Positions 1-8,852 are shown, counted from the first letter of the stretch. The stretch: 64,000 nucleotides of DNA from Desulfocurvus vexinensis DSM 17965 (GCF_000519125.1 NZ_JAEX01000002.1:372001-436000); one strand, 5' to 3'. The notes: generated by a model from the letters alone, not told the origin. Numbers and translations: made by a program.

Positions 1-126
1 CCGCCTGGCCTGCGGCCTGCCCTGACGGCGCGGGGCCGTGCCCTCCCGCCCGGGCGGGGGGTGTCCATGGCCGCACGGCTTCTCATGCCCGCCAAAATGC
101 GCTAGCCTTGGGGACAAGGAGTCCGC

Positions 127-1458
127 ATGGCCGCACCCGCCCCCGGGGTGGCGCTGGTTCTGGCGCTGCCCGAGCACCTGGAGAGCTTTCTGGAAATCTG
201 GACCCGGCGCATGGGGCTGGCCGGGTATCTGGCCTTCACCACCGCCAAGCGGGAGGACTGCACCCTGTCCTTCCAGTGGTTCCTGGAGCCGCTGCTGGAG
301 CGCCTGCGCCAGGGCGGCAGCGCCCCGGGCTTTGAAACGCTCATCCGCAACGCCGACGGCTGGGCCGACCCCCTGGTGGAGACCGCACGGCGCCACCATT
401 CGCGCGGCGTGACGGCGGGCATGTTCCTGGGCTGCCTGCAGACCCTGGTGCATTCCATCGAGGAGATCATCGAGGCCCAGGACGCCCCCGCCGCCGAGCG
501 TGCCGCCGCCCTGCACCTCGTGCGGCGCTATGGCGACGCCTACGCCGCCATCGTCATGGACGGCTGGGACGCCAAGTCCGGCCACGAGACCCGCAGGCGC
601 CTGGACGCCACCAACCGCGAACTGACCCTGGGCAAGAACAAGTTCGAAAACATGCTGGCCGCCATCTCCGACATGGTGCTGGTGGTCGGGGAGCAGGGCG
701 TCATTGCCGAGGCCAACGAGGCCGCCGTGGTCAGCCTGGGGCGCGACCCCGTGGGCGAGGCCCTGTGGGACGCCCTGGGCCTGGAAGGCCACAGCATGGC
801 CGACCTGCGCCGCTTCTACCCCGTGGAGTCGTCCCACGAGATTCCCATGGCGGACGGGCGGTTCCTGGAAATGAAATTCGTGCCGCTCAGCACCGTGAGC
901 CTCGCGTCCACGGAATCCCTGGTGGTGCTCAGCGACATCACGCCCCACGTCACCCAGCGCGCCATCCTCGAACGCGTCGTCTCCCAGCGTACCGAGGATC
1001 TGTTGCGCGAGAAATCCCAGCTCGAAGAGATGAACATCACCCTGCGCCACGTCCTGGGCTCCATCGAGAAGGAGCGCGAGGAATTTGGGCGCGCCGTGGC
1101 CCATACGGTGAAGACCGTCATGCTGCCCGCCCTGGCCCGCATCCGCGCCCAGGACGACCCCGCCGTGCGCAAGGGCTACGCGGACGTGCTGGAAGACCAG
1201 ATGGTGCGCCTGGCCCCGGGCACGGACGGCGGGCAGGACGCCCGCCTGCTCAAGCTCACCCCGGCGGAGCTGCGGGTCTGCCGCTTCCTGCAGGCCGGAA
1301 GCTCCACCAAGGACATCGCCGAGGCCATGCACCTCTCCCCGGGCACCGTCCAGACCCACCGCAAGAACATCCGCAAGAAGCTCGGGCTCCAGGGCCAGGG
1401 CGTCAGCCTCTACACCTTCCTGCAGACCATCGACGCCGCCTTTTCTCCTATTGGGTAG
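127..1458 (+). CDS. PAS-like sensor with LuxR-type DNA-binding domain
   Basis: A 443-residue soluble protein without membrane segments. The C-terminus (about residues 377-425) is a LuxR/GerE helix-turn-helix with the core STKDIAEAMHLSPGTVQTH, so it should bind DNA. The middle (about 174-275) looks like a PAS fold (FENMLAAISDMVLVVGEQGV...), followed by a coiled-coil-prone stretch (about 280-330) like the linkers of histidine kinases, but no kinase domain follows. The N-terminal 170 residues are helical and I do not recognise them. The start at 127 has AAGGAG just upstream with good spacing. It precedes a TorD/DmsABC-like operon on the same strand, so it may be the local regulator of that reductase; this is inferred only from position. 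Confidence 0.85.
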   Translation: MAAPAPGVALVLALPEHLESFLEIWTRRMGLAGYLAFTTAKREDCTLSFQWFLEPLLERLRQGGSAPGFETLIRNADGWADPLVETARRHHSRGVTAGMFLGCLQTLVHSIEEIIEAQDAPAAERAAALHLVRRYGDAYAAIVMDGWDAKSGHETRRRLDATNRELTLGKNKFENMLAAISDMVLVVGEQGVIAEANEAAVVSLGRDPVGEALWDALGLEGHSMADLRRFYPVESSHEIPMADGRFLEMKFVPLSTVSLASTESLVVLSDITPHVTQRAILERVVSQRTEDLLREKSQLEEMNITLRHVLGSIEKEREEFGRAVAHTVKTVMLPALARIRAQDDPAVRKGYADVLEDQMVRLAPGTDGGQDARLLKLTPAELRVCRFLQAGSSTKDIAEAMHLSPGTVQTHRKNIRKKLGLQGQGVSLYTFLQTIDAAFSPIG

Positions 1459-1580
1459 ATAGGAATACCCATTTTATCACCGCTCCCTCACCTTGTTGCC
1501 CTGGGTGCGCCTGGCGTATCCAATGGAACATGGATGGTCCTCCCTTTCCCGGCAGGGGGGACGCAACGCAGGGAGGCCCC

Positions 1581-2150
1581 ATGGAATCACGACAGGACAG
1601 GACGGCCCTGACCACGGCGCTGCGCGACTTCTTCTTCGCCTCGGGCGGGGAGGCGCTGCGCCAGGCCTACGCGCGCCTGGGCGCGGTGCCCGGCGCCCCG
1701 GCGCCGCGCGTGGACGACTGGGAGCGCGAGGAATTCGCCTTCAACCGCCTCTTCGTGGGCCCCGGCGCGCTCCAGGCGCCGCCCTTCGCCTCGGTGTATC
1801 TCGACGCCGAGCCCCAGGTCATGGGCCCGACAACGCTTCTTGTGCGGCGCATCTACGCGGCGGCGGGCCTGGCCTCGCCCTGGGGCGGGGCGTTGCCCGA
1901 CGACCACCTGAGCCTGGAGCTGGACGCCGCCGAGGCCATGGCCGCCAGCCTGGACGCGACCCCGGACGAGGGGCTGGCCCGGCTGCGGGCCTTCCTGGTG
2001 GCCGAGCACATGGCGGCGTGGATTCCCGGGCTGGTGCGCGCGGTGGAGCGCAGCGGCGAGGCCGCCCCGGGCGTGCTCCACGCCGTGCGCCGGCTGCAGG
2101 ACTGGATGGAAGACGAAAGGGCGGCTGCGGGCACCGTGGCCGCCGGATGA
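1581..2150 (+). CDS. TorD/DmsD-family redox enzyme maturation chaperone
   Basis: A 189-residue all-helical cytoplasmic protein of the TorD/DmsD/NarJ family. These proteins bind the Tat signal and apo-form of molybdoenzymes and hold them until the cofactor is inserted. Family signs are the acidic-aromatic segment WEREEFAFNRLFVGP near residue 50, the length, and the helical C-terminal half with EHMAAWIPGL. GGGAGG precedes the ATG at 1581; longer readings of this frame run back into the upstream gene and are not needed. It lies 22 bases upstream of the Tat-exported molybdopterin oxidoreductase, its likely client. The 120 bases upstream hold no promoter I would defend. Confidence 0.85.
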   Translation: MESRQDRTALTTALRDFFFASGGEALRQAYARLGAVPGAPAPRVDDWEREEFAFNRLFVGPGALQAPPFASVYLDAEPQVMGPTTLLVRRIYAAAGLASPWGGALPDDHLSLELDAAEAMAASLDATPDEGLARLRAFLVAEHMAAWIPGLVRAVERSGEAAPGVLHAVRRLQDWMEDERAAAGTVAAG

Positions 2151-2172
2151 ACCTCTCACCTTGGAGGATGGC

Positions 2173-4449
2173 ATGAGGTACAAGACCCCCCAACAGCGGG
2201 ACCGGGCCTGCGGCCCGACCCTGGACCGCAGGCGGTTCCTGCAGGGGCTGCTGGCCTCGGGCGTGGCGGCGGCGCTGCCCTGCGGCCTGCTGGCGCCCGC
2301 ACCGGCAGCGGCCAAAACCATCGCCTACGAGGGCAACTACGACGTTTTCCGCAACGCCTGCCCGCGCAACTGCTACGACACATGCAGCATCAAGACCTAC
2401 GTCAAGGACGGCGTGATCCAGTTCGTCGAGGGCGCGCCGGAATCGACCTTCACCCACGGCGGGCTGTGCGTGAAGGGCTACAGCTACACCCGCCGCCCCT
2501 ACAGCCCCGACCGCATCAAATACCCCATGGTGCAGCAGGGCCGGGGCAGCGGCAACTGGAAGCGCGTTTCCTGGGAAGAAGCCATGGGGCGCATCGCCGA
2601 CAAGCTCCTTGAGATCCAGGACAAGGACGGCACCATGCTCGGCCTGGGGCTGACCAAATACTCCGGCAACTTCGGCATCACCAACTACGGCGTGGAGGGC
2701 ATGCTGACCTCCCTGGGCTACACCACGCGCTTCATGGGCACGCCCTGCTGGCCCGCAGGCATCGACGCCCAGAACTACGACATGGGCAACATGTGGTGCA
2801 ACGATCCCGAGGACATGGTGGACTCGCGTTACATCATCCTGTGGGGCGGCAACCCGGCGTGGTGTTCCGTGCACAGCATGAAGTACATCTACGAGGCCCG
2901 GCGGCGCGGGGCCAAGGTCGTGGTCATCGACCCCATCCTGACCCAGACCGCAGCCAAGGCCGACGTGTTCTGGCAGGTGGAGACCTCTTCCGACGGCGCC
3001 CTGGCCCTGGGCATGGCCCGGCATATCCTGGACAAGGGCCTGGTGGACGAGCCCTGGGTGCGCGCCAATTCCGTGGGCTTCGACGCCTTTGCCGACTACC
3101 TGCGCAGCGAGGTCAGCCTGGAGTGGGCCGCCCAGCAGTCGGGCATCCCCGCGCAGCAGATCGCCGAGGTGGCCGAGGAGTTCGCCCAGGCCAAGCCCGC
3201 CACCATCTGGATCGGCTACGGCATGCAGCGCCACGTCAACGGCGGGGCCAGCGTGCGCAGCATCGACGCCCTGGTGGCCATGACGGGCAACGTGGGCAAG
3301 GTCGGCGGCGGCGCGCGCTACGGCCATCTGCAAACCTGGGGCTTCAACTACCACGCCCTGCTCCAGCCGCGCCCCGAGGGCGCCAAGGGCTTCGTGGGCG
3401 GCGGCGCCCTCAAGGGCGACTTCCACTTCGCCGGGGACGAAGGCGCCGTGGAGTACACCGACCGCTCCATGAACATCAACAAGATCGCCCAGGAGATCCT
3501 CGACGCCAAGGAGCCGCCGGTACGCGTCTTGTGGGTGTCGTGCAAGAACCCCATGAGCCAGGACTTCGACCGCGCCAAGCTCCAGCGCGCCTTCGACTCC
3601 CTGGAGCTGGTTGTCACCGTGGACCAGTTCTTCAACGAGACGGTCAAGCAGTCCGACATCGTGTTGCCCGTGACCACGCTGTTCGAGGAATGGACCATCA
3701 ACGCCTCGTACTGGCACTACTGGGTGGGCATCAACGAGCAGGCCATCCAGCCGATGTACGAAACCAAGTCGAACATCGAGATCGCCGCCGCGCTGTCCAA
3801 GGCCATGAACGAGCGCAGGCCCGGCTCCTGCACCTTCCCCACCGAGATCGACACCAGGGACTGGATGGCCAGGGAGTTCAACTCCGGCATCTACGACATG
3901 CTGGGCATCAAGGACTGGGAGGATCTGCGCCAGGGCCCGCGCAAGGCGCGCATGCATCCCGCCGCGTGGCACGACCTGAAGTTCGCCACGCCCTCGGGCA
4001 AGTACGAGTTCCAGTCCGAGCTGTGCGCCGAGCACGGCCACCAGGCCCTGCCGGCCTACAAGGCGCCGCGCCCGGCCTACGACAAGCTGCGCGTGCTCAC
4101 CCCGCACACCAAGTTCTCCATCCACTCCCAGTTCGTGAACCTGGACTGGATGGAGGACTTCAACCCCAAGCCCTTCGTCTACCTGCACCCCGCCACGGCG
4201 GCCCAGCGCGGCATCGCCAGCGGCGACATGGTGCGCGTGTTCAACAAGACCGGCGAGGTGCGCCTGGAGGCCAAGCTGACGGACAACGTGCCCGCCGGGT
4301 GCGTCCTGATGTACGAGGCGTGGTTCCGCAACAACGACTTCAACTGCCAGTACCTCGTGGACGACGAGTCCTCGGACATGGGCGCGTACAAGACCGGGGC
4401 CCCCGGCGTCGCCATTCATGACCAGTTCGCCGACGTGGCCAGGGCCTAG
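2173..4449 (+). CDS. Tat-exported molybdopterin oxidoreductase, DmsA-like catalytic subunit
   Basis: A 758-residue catalytic subunit of the DMSO reductase superfamily. The twin-arginine signal has R19-R20-R21-F22-L23, then a hydrophobic stretch and probable cleavage after APAAA (about residue 47), so the enzyme acts outside the cytoplasmic membrane. Cys63, Cys67, Cys71 and Cys99 form the N-terminal 4Fe-4S site, followed by Lys101. The region around residues 189-200 (GTPCWPAGIDAQN) is where the Mo/W ligand normally lies; Cys192 is a candidate, but I cannot assign it by eye. The C-terminal molybdopterin-binding domain begins near residue 635. GGAGG sits 5 bases before the ATG at 2173; the TTG at 2161 lies upstream of that SD. 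Chaperone, Fe-S subunit and anchor surround it. Substrate unknown: DMSO, polysulfide, thiosulfate, arsenate or selenate-type acceptors are all possible. Confidence 0.9.
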   Translation: MRYKTPQQRDRACGPTLDRRRFLQGLLASGVAAALPCGLLAPAPAAAKTIAYEGNYDVFRNACPRNCYDTCSIKTYVKDGVIQFVEGAPESTFTHGGLCVKGYSYTRRPYSPDRIKYPMVQQGRGSGNWKRVSWEEAMGRIADKLLEIQDKDGTMLGLGLTKYSGNFGITNYGVEGMLTSLGYTTRFMGTPCWPAGIDAQNYDMGNMWCNDPEDMVDSRYIILWGGNPAWCSVHSMKYIYEARRRGAKVVVIDPILTQTAAKADVFWQVETSSDGALALGMARHILDKGLVDEPWVRANSVGFDAFADYLRSEVSLEWAAQQSGIPAQQIAEVAEEFAQAKPATIWIGYGMQRHVNGGASVRSIDALVAMTGNVGKVGGGARYGHLQTWGFNYHALLQPRPEGAKGFVGGGALKGDFHFAGDEGAVEYTDRSMNINKIAQEILDAKEPPVRVLWVSCKNPMSQDFDRAKLQRAFDSLELVVTVDQFFNETVKQSDIVLPVTTLFEEWTINASYWHYWVGINEQAIQPMYETKSNIEIAAALSKAMNERRPGSCTFPTEIDTRDWMAREFNSGIYDMLGIKDWEDLRQGPRKARMHPAAWHDLKFATPSGKYEFQSELCAEHGHQALPAYKAPRPAYDKLRVLTPHTKFSIHSQFVNLDWMEDFNPKPFVYLHPATAAQRGIASGDMVRVFNKTGEVRLEAKLTDNVPAGCVLMYEAWFRNNDFNCQYLVDDESSDMGAYKTGAPGVAIHDQFADVARA

Positions 4450-4460
4450 GAGGAAAGACC

Positions 4461-5030
4461 ATGAAGAAACACTATGCCTTCCTGGTTGACGCCGAGCGCT
4501 GCATCGGATGCTTCTCCTGCGCCATGGCGTGCAAGAACCAGTATCATCAGGAGCCCGGCGTGATCTGGCGCCAGGTCTACCCCCTGGACGAGCAGATCTA
4601 TCCGCACCGGGAGCGGGCCTTCCTTTCCCTGGCCTGCAACCATTGCGAACACCCCACATGCCTGGAAGTCTGCCCCGTGCAGGCCTACACCAAGCGCGAC
4701 GAGGACGGCGTGGTCATCCACGATCAGGACAAGTGCATCGGCTGCGGCAACTGCATCCGTTCCTGTCCCTTCGGCGCGCCCCGGTACAACCCCGTGGAGA
4801 AGCGCGCCGAGAAGTGCAGCTTCTGCTGGCAGCGCCTGGACGCCGGGCTCAAGCCCGCCTGCGTGCAGAGCTGTCCGGTGGAGGCGCTGCAACTGATCGA
4901 CCTGGCCGAGTTCGACGAGACGGGCACCGTGCGCTTCCCGCCCGGATTCCCGCGCTTCCCCAAGCTGAATCCCTCCGTCCGCTTCCGGACGCCCAAGCAG
5001 CCCCATGTGGTGAGGAGGAACGAGCGATGA
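4461..5030 (+). CDS. DmsB-like electron-transfer subunit with four Fe-S cluster motifs
   Basis: A 189-residue ferredoxin-like subunit that should carry electrons between the membrane anchor and the molybdopterin subunit. Four cysteine groups are visible: CIGCFSCAMACK from residue 14, CNHCEHPTCLEVCP from about 59, CIGCGNCIRSCP, and CSFCWQRL with CVQSCP. This is the four-cluster arrangement of DmsB/NrfC/PsrB. There is no signal peptide, as expected for a subunit exported together with its Tat-tagged partner. It begins 11 bases after the catalytic gene and ends in an ATGA overlap with the membrane subunit, so the three should be translationally coupled. Confidence 0.93.
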   Translation: MKKHYAFLVDAERCIGCFSCAMACKNQYHQEPGVIWRQVYPLDEQIYPHRERAFLSLACNHCEHPTCLEVCPVQAYTKRDEDGVVIHDQDKCIGCGNCIRSCPFGAPRYNPVEKRAEKCSFCWQRLDAGLKPACVQSCPVEALQLIDLAEFDETGTVRFPPGFPRFPKLNPSVRFRTPKQPHVVRRNER

Positions 5031-5827
5031 TCGCACCCATGGAACTCCCCCTGGTGGTGTTCACGGTCCTGGCGCAGGCCTCCGTGGGCATCGTGGTCAT
5101 GAGTCTGGTCCTGGCCCGGGCGGGCGGGGGCCCGGATGGCGTGGCGCGCAGGCAATGGCGCCTGGCGGCGGTGCTGCTGGGCGTTGGGCTGCTGGCCTCC
5201 CTGGCCCACCTGGGCCACCCCTTGGGCGCGCCCATGGCCGTGAAACATCTCTCCACGGCCTGGCTCTCGCGCGAGGTGCTGGCCACGGGCGCGCTGCTGG
5301 GGCTCATCGTCGTGGGCGCCCTGACCATGCGCGACACCCTGAACCCCGGCCTGGGCTGGCTGGCGGCCCTGGTGGGCGCCGGGGCGCTCCTGGCCATGGG
5401 CATGACCTATTCGCCCCCGGCCCTGCCCGCCGTGAACAACGTGCTGCCCTTCGTGTTCTTCACGCTCACGGCGGCCATCCTCGGCGCGGCCTTCGGCGGC
5501 CTGCTGGTTTCCCGTGAGCAGGAGCGCCTGCTGGCGCGGGTGCTGGCCTCGGCCCTGCTGGTGGCCCTGGTGGTCTCTCTGGTCATCCCCTGCGTGTGGC
5601 TTTCGGGCGGCACGGTGACGGAGTTGACCGGCAAGGCATGGATCGCCTCGCCGCTGTACTGGGCGCGCATCGTCTTCGGCCTGGCCCTGCCCCTGGCCGT
5701 GGTCTGGCGCAAGGGCGCGGTGCCCACCTGGCTGCCCGTACTGCTGCTGCTGGGCGAGCTGGCCGGGCGGCTGGTGTTCTTTGGCGAAACCATGCACACC
5801 GCCGCGAACATGGGCGGGCTGTACTGA
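5027..5827 (+). CDS. DmsC-like membrane anchor subunit
   Basis: A 266-residue integral membrane protein with about eight hydrophobic segments and the DmsC-type start MELPLVVFTVLAQASVGIVV. In this family the anchor oxidises menaquinol and passes electrons to the Fe-S subunit. The characteristic TM1 Phe/Gln pattern and the segment LASLAHLGHPLGAP (a conserved His region in DmsC/NrfD-like anchors) are present. The ATG at 5027 overlaps the stop of the Fe-S gene by four bases (ATGA) and has GAGGAG upstream. Together with the two preceding genes it forms a complete reductase. Quinone specificity cannot be read from the sequence. Confidence 0.88.
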   Translation: MIAPMELPLVVFTVLAQASVGIVVMSLVLARAGGGPDGVARRQWRLAAVLLGVGLLASLAHLGHPLGAPMAVKHLSTAWLSREVLATGALLGLIVVGALTMRDTLNPGLGWLAALVGAGALLAMGMTYSPPALPAVNNVLPFVFFTLTAAILGAAFGGLLVSREQERLLARVLASALLVALVVSLVIPCVWLSGGTVTELTGKAWIASPLYWARIVFGLALPLAVVWRKGAVPTWLPVLLLLGELAGRLVFFGETMHTAANMGGLY

Positions 5828-5888
5828 CCCCTGCCCGGCGGGGGCGGCGCGCCGCCCCCGCCGGGATTGCATTTCGCAAGGAGTGCCC

Positions 5889-6320
5889 ATGCCGCTTGCG
5901 CGCGCATCGTCGTGGCGCCTGCGGGCCGTCGCCCTGGCGGCCCTGCTGCTTCTGCTTCCGGCGGCCCCGGGCCGCGCCCAGGGCCTGGGCGAGGCTGCGG
6001 GCTACGCCGCGAGCCTGGATTCCAGCCGCCTGTCCGGCGTCGTGGGCCAGGAGGTGGAGCTGGCCATGACCCTGACCCCGCCGCTGCCGCCCGCCGGGTA
6101 TTTCGTGACCGCCCTGGTCACGCCGCTGGAGGTGCCTGCGGGCCCGGGGCCGGGCATCCTGCCGGGGTTTCCCGTGACCGTGGTCGTGCCCCGCGCGTCG
6201 GGGCGCCACAGGTTCGCCGTGCGCGTGCATCTGGTCACCAAGTCGAGCTGCGGCGGGGTGGACGCCCTGCCCGTGCTCGATACGACGCTGACCCTCGACG
6301 TCGCCCCCGCCGGGCCCTAG
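5889..6320 (+). CDS. small secreted protein, function unknown
   Basis: A 143-residue protein with a clear Sec signal peptide: basic start, long Leu/Ala core (about residues 11-26) and an AQG cleavage region near 31. The mature part is predicted beta-rich (VELAMTLTPPLPPAGYFVTA, then VHLVTKSSCGGVDALP) with one Cys, and resembles immunoglobulin-like periplasmic domains only in a general way. I do not recognise the family. AAGGAG lies 5 bases before the ATG at 5889, 61 bases after the DmsC-like gene, so it is probably the last gene of the reductase operon. It may be a periplasmic accessory of that enzyme, which is inference. Its stop codon lies inside the 5' arm of the terminator that follows. 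Confidence 0.7.
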   Translation: MPLARASSWRLRAVALAALLLLLPAAPGRAQGLGEAAGYAASLDSSRLSGVVGQEVELAMTLTPPLPPAGYFVTALVTPLEVPAGPGPGILPGFPVTVVVPRASGRHRFAVRVHLVTKSSCGGVDALPVLDTTLTLDVAPAGP

Positions 6321-6362
6321 CCCGGCGGTCCCGGCCTGTGCCGGGCGCCAGGGCCCGGTTTT
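6310..6362 (+). terminator. rho-independent terminator of the reductase operon
   Basis: CCGGGCCCT (6310-6318) pairs perfectly with AGGGCCCGG (6350-6358) and is followed by TTTT. A second hairpin, CCCGGC/GCCGGG (6330-6345), sits inside the loop. The outer arm overlaps the stop codon of the preceding gene. Confidence 0.6.
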
Positions 6363-6395
6363 CCTGCCGTTCGCAAGCCTTTCCGGCCAATTCAT

Positions 6396-6424
6396 TTGAC
6401 CGCGTGTTACTGCGCGTGTATTTT
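6396..6424 (+). promoter_or_regulatory. sigma-70-type promoter for the methyltransferase-nikR-folE2 group
   Basis: TTGACC (6396-6401), a 17-base spacer, then TATTTT (6419-6424). It lies just after the operon terminator and about 84 bases upstream of the methyltransferase start. No clear NikR palindrome (GTATGA-type) was seen nearby. Confidence 0.5.
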
Positions 6425-6507
6425 CCTGCCAGAACGCGCGTCTTATCGGCACGCACCCCGGCATCCGGGGCTGCCGCGAGCCGGGATGCGCCGCGCCAGG
6501 AGCCGCC

Positions 6508-7200
6508 ATGTACGCCGATTCCCGCCCCGCCCAGGCCGCGCCGCCACAGGAGCGGCTCACGCCCGTGGTCGCCGGGCGGCGCTGGATCGTGGAGCGCCGG
6601 GGCGACCTGGAGGCCATGTGGCAGCAGCTCGGCGAGGCGGATTTCGGCCCCGACGAGCGCATGCCCTACTGGGTGGAGCTGTGGCCGGCCAGCCTGGCGC
6701 TGGGGGCTTGGCTGTCCGGGCGCGGCGCGGCCCTGGCCGGGCGGCTCTGCGTGGACATCGGCTGCGGCCTGGGGCTTTCGGCCATGATCGGCGCCGGGCT
6801 CGGGGCGCGGGTGGTCGCCTTTGACTACGAGTTCGCCCCGCTGCCGTTTGCGCGGCGCAGCGCGGCCCTGAACGGCGTGCCCCAGCCGCTGTGGGTGCAG
6901 ATGGACTGGCGCGCCCCGGCCCTGGCCCCCGGGCGGGCGGAGTTCGCCTGGGGCGGCGACGTGATGTACGAGTTGCGCTTCGTGGAGCCGGTCACGGCGC
7001 TGCTGGACCACGTGCTGGCCCCCGGCGGCACGGCCTGGATCGCCGAGCCGGGCCGCTCCATCCGCGAGCCGTTCATGGAACACGCCGCCGCGCGCGGCTT
7101 TTCGTGCTCGCGCGCGCTCACCGAACGCTTCGAGCACCAGGGCCACCCCGTGACGGTGCACATCCTTGAACTGGTGAAACCCGGCAGCGCCCGCCCCTAG
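6508..7200 (+). CDS. class I SAM-dependent methyltransferase (Methyltransf_16/PrmA-like)
   Basis: A 230-residue Rossmann-fold methyltransferase. The SAM motif I is [19 protein letters not shown] (about residues 87-105), followed by the acidic strand end VVAFDYE. The preceding segment [18 protein letters not shown] is typical of the family 16 group, which includes lysine methyltransferases of proteins such as ETF-beta. GGAG precedes the ATG at 6508. It is the first gene of a group with nikR and folE2, starting behind a plausible promoter. The substrate is unknown; a protein lysine or small molecule are both open. Confidence 0.8.
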   Translation: MYADSRPAQAAPPQERLTPVVAGRRWIVERRGDLEAMWQQLGEADFGPDERMPYWVELWPASLALGAWLSGRGAALAGRLCVDIGCGLGLSAMIGAGLGARVVAFDYEFAPLPFARRSAALNGVPQPLWVQMDWRAPALAPGRAEFAWGGDVMYELRFVEPVTALLDHVLAPGGTAWIAEPGRSIREPFMEHAAARGFSCSRALTERFEHQGHPVTVHILELVKPGSARP

Positions 7201-7228
7201 GCGCGCCGCATCCAACCCCGGAGGACGT

Positions 7229-7648
7229 ATGGGCAAGACCATCCGCTTTGGCGTGTCCCTGGATTCCGACCTGCTGGACAAGTTCGACCAGCTCTGCGAG
7301 GAGCAAAGCTACCAGACCCGCTCCGAGGCCATCCGCGACCTGATCCGCAACCACCTGGTGCGCCGCGAGTGGGAAGACACGGACAAGGAAATCGCCGGGT
7401 CGCTGACCATGGTCTACGACCACCACCAGTCCAACCTCTCCCAGCGGCTGACCGAATTGCAGCACGAGGCCCACGACATCATCCTGTCCTCGCTGCACGT
7501 GCACCTGGACCACGACAACTGCCTGGAAGTGCTGGTGCTCAAGGGCAAGGGCGACGAGGTGCGCATGCTCGGGCAGAAGCTCATTTCCACCAAGGGCGTG
7601 AAGCACGGCAAGCTGTGCCTGACCACCACCGGGGAGAATCTGGTCTAG
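7229..7648 (+). CDS. nikR: nickel-responsive transcriptional regulator NikR
   Basis: A 139-residue metalloregulator with an N-terminal ribbon-helix-helix (about residues 1-45, [19 protein letters not shown]) and a C-terminal ACT-like metal domain. The four high-affinity Ni ligands of the family are all present: His79, His90, His92 and Cys98 ([11 protein letters not shown]). With nickel bound, the tetramer represses nickel uptake genes. GGAGG lies just before the ATG. The gene ends directly against folE2 with no intervening base, so the two are translationally coupled. No nickel transporter is in the window, so its targets are elsewhere or include this operon. Confidence 0.95.
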   Translation: MGKTIRFGVSLDSDLLDKFDQLCEEQSYQTRSEAIRDLIRNHLVRREWEDTDKEIAGSLTMVYDHHQSNLSQRLTELQHEAHDIILSSLHVHLDHDNCLEVLVLKGKGDEVRMLGQKLISTKGVKHGKLCLTTTGENLV

Positions 7649-8431
7649 ATGAAGGACGTACAAAGCGGCCCGGCGGACGTGGCCATGCCCATCGACCGCG
7701 TCGGGGTCAAGAATCTCCAACTGCCCGTGCGCGTGCGCTCGCGCGACCAGCAGGGCGCCGTGCAGCACACCGTGGCCGAGGTGGACCTCTCGGTGGACCT
7801 GCCCGCCGAGTTCAAGGGCACGCACATGAGCCGCTTCATCGAGGCCCTGCAGGACTGGGGCGAGGACCTGGGCTACGCCAGCTTCAAGAACCTGCTGGAA
7901 AGCGTGCGCACCCGGCTGGCGGCGCGCCGCGCGCACATCCTGTTCCGCTTCCCGTACTTCCTCCAGCGCCGCGCGCCGGAGTCGGGCAGCCCGGGGCTCA
8001 TGAACTACGCCTGCCTGCTCCAGGGCGAGCTGGAGGGCGGGCGGCTGGCCTTCATGCTCGGGGTGGACGTGCCGGTGATGACCGTGTGCCCCTGCTCCCT
8101 GGCCATCAGCGCCGGAGGGGCCCACAGCCAGCGGGCCATGGTGCGCATCCGCGCGCGGTTCACGGGCTTCCTCTGGCTGGAGGACCTCATCACCATCGCC
8201 GAGGAGGCGGGCTCCTCGCCGGTGTTCGCCCTGCTCAAGCGCGAGGACGAGCGCCACGTCACCGACCACGCCTTCGCCCATCCGGCCTTCGTGGAGGACG
8301 TGGTGCGCGCCACGGCCCAGCGCCTGGCCCACCATCCGCAGGTGACGTGGTACCGCGTGGAGGTGGAGAGCATGGAGTCCATCCACAACCACAGCGCCTA
8401 CGCCAGCATTGAAAGCGGGGGCGATGTGTGA
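7649..8431 (+). CDS. folE2: GTP cyclohydrolase FolE2 (type IB)
   Basis: A 260-residue member of the FolE2/COG1469 family. It converts GTP to 7,8-dihydroneopterin triphosphate, the entry step to folate and pterins, and is the alternative to FolE that does not depend on zinc. The catalytic cysteine region [20 protein letters not shown] (about residues 142-161), the early [10 protein letters not shown] and the terminal [13 protein letters not shown] are hallmark blocks. It starts on the base after the nikR stop. Coupling to a nickel regulator suggests expression tied to metal status, which is inference; in Bacillus the same enzyme is under zinc control. Confidence 0.95.
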   Translation: MKDVQSGPADVAMPIDRVGVKNLQLPVRVRSRDQQGAVQHTVAEVDLSVDLPAEFKGTHMSRFIEALQDWGEDLGYASFKNLLESVRTRLAARRAHILFRFPYFLQRRAPESGSPGLMNYACLLQGELEGGRLAFMLGVDVPVMTVCPCSLAISAGGAHSQRAMVRIRARFTGFLWLEDLITIAEEAGSSPVFALLKREDERHVTDHAFAHPAFVEDVVRATAQRLAHHPQVTWYRVEVESMESIHNHSAYASIESGGDV

Positions 8432-8492
8432 GAAAATGGCCCAAGGGGCGGAGTTCCCCGGGCGCGCGCCCGGGTCGCCCGGGAGGTTGACC

Positions 8493-8852
8493 ATGCCCAT
8501 CCGCGCCCTGGACGCGGCGGCTTCGGCCATGATGGCCTTTTCCACGGCCCAGGCCGTGTCCGCCCACAACGTCGCCAACATGAACACCGAAGGCTTCGAC
8601 CCCTCGCGGGTGACCCTGGAGGACCGGCCCGACCAGGGCGGTGTGGCCGTGCAGGAGATCCGCCAGCTGGACGTGCAGGGGCCCATGGTGCCTTCCGCCG
8701 TGCCCGGGGTGGGCTATGCGGAGGGCTCGGGGACGGATCTGGCCCGCGAGATGGTCCTGACCATGGCCAACGAGCGGGCCGTGGAGGCCTCGGCTGCGGT
8801 GGTGCGCACCGCCGACGACATGCTCGGCACGCTGCTGGACGAGGTGGTCTGA
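8493..8852 (+). CDS. minimal flagellar rod/hook-family protein
   Basis: A 119-residue protein that contains only the two conserved ends of axial flagellar proteins (FlgB/FlgC/FlgE family). The N-terminal rod motif is ALDAAASAMMAFSTAQAVSAHNVANMNT-like, with the NVAN signature, and the C-terminal helix is TDLAREMVLTMANERAVEAS...ADDMLGTLL. The middle domain of FlgC is essentially missing. GGGAGG is 6 bases from the ATG at 8493; the longer in-frame reading back to 8409 overlaps folE2 and lacks an SD. It sits behind folE2, far from the main flagellar operon, and is followed by a strong terminator. It is probably an accessory axial protein or a FlgC paralogue; which one is unknown. Confidence 0.75.
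   Translation: MPIRALDAAASAMMAFSTAQAVSAHNVANMNTEGFDPSRVTLEDRPDQGGVAVQEIRQLDVQGPMVPSAVPGVGYAEGSGTDLAREMVLTMANERAVEASAAVVRTADDMLGTLLDEVV

Noticed and set aside
1819-4659. 946-codon open frame on the minus strand opposite the DmsA-like gene
   Set aside because: The plus-strand frame has all molybdoenzyme motifs. The opposite frame is an effect of high third-position GC, with His/Gly/Val-rich composition and no domain.
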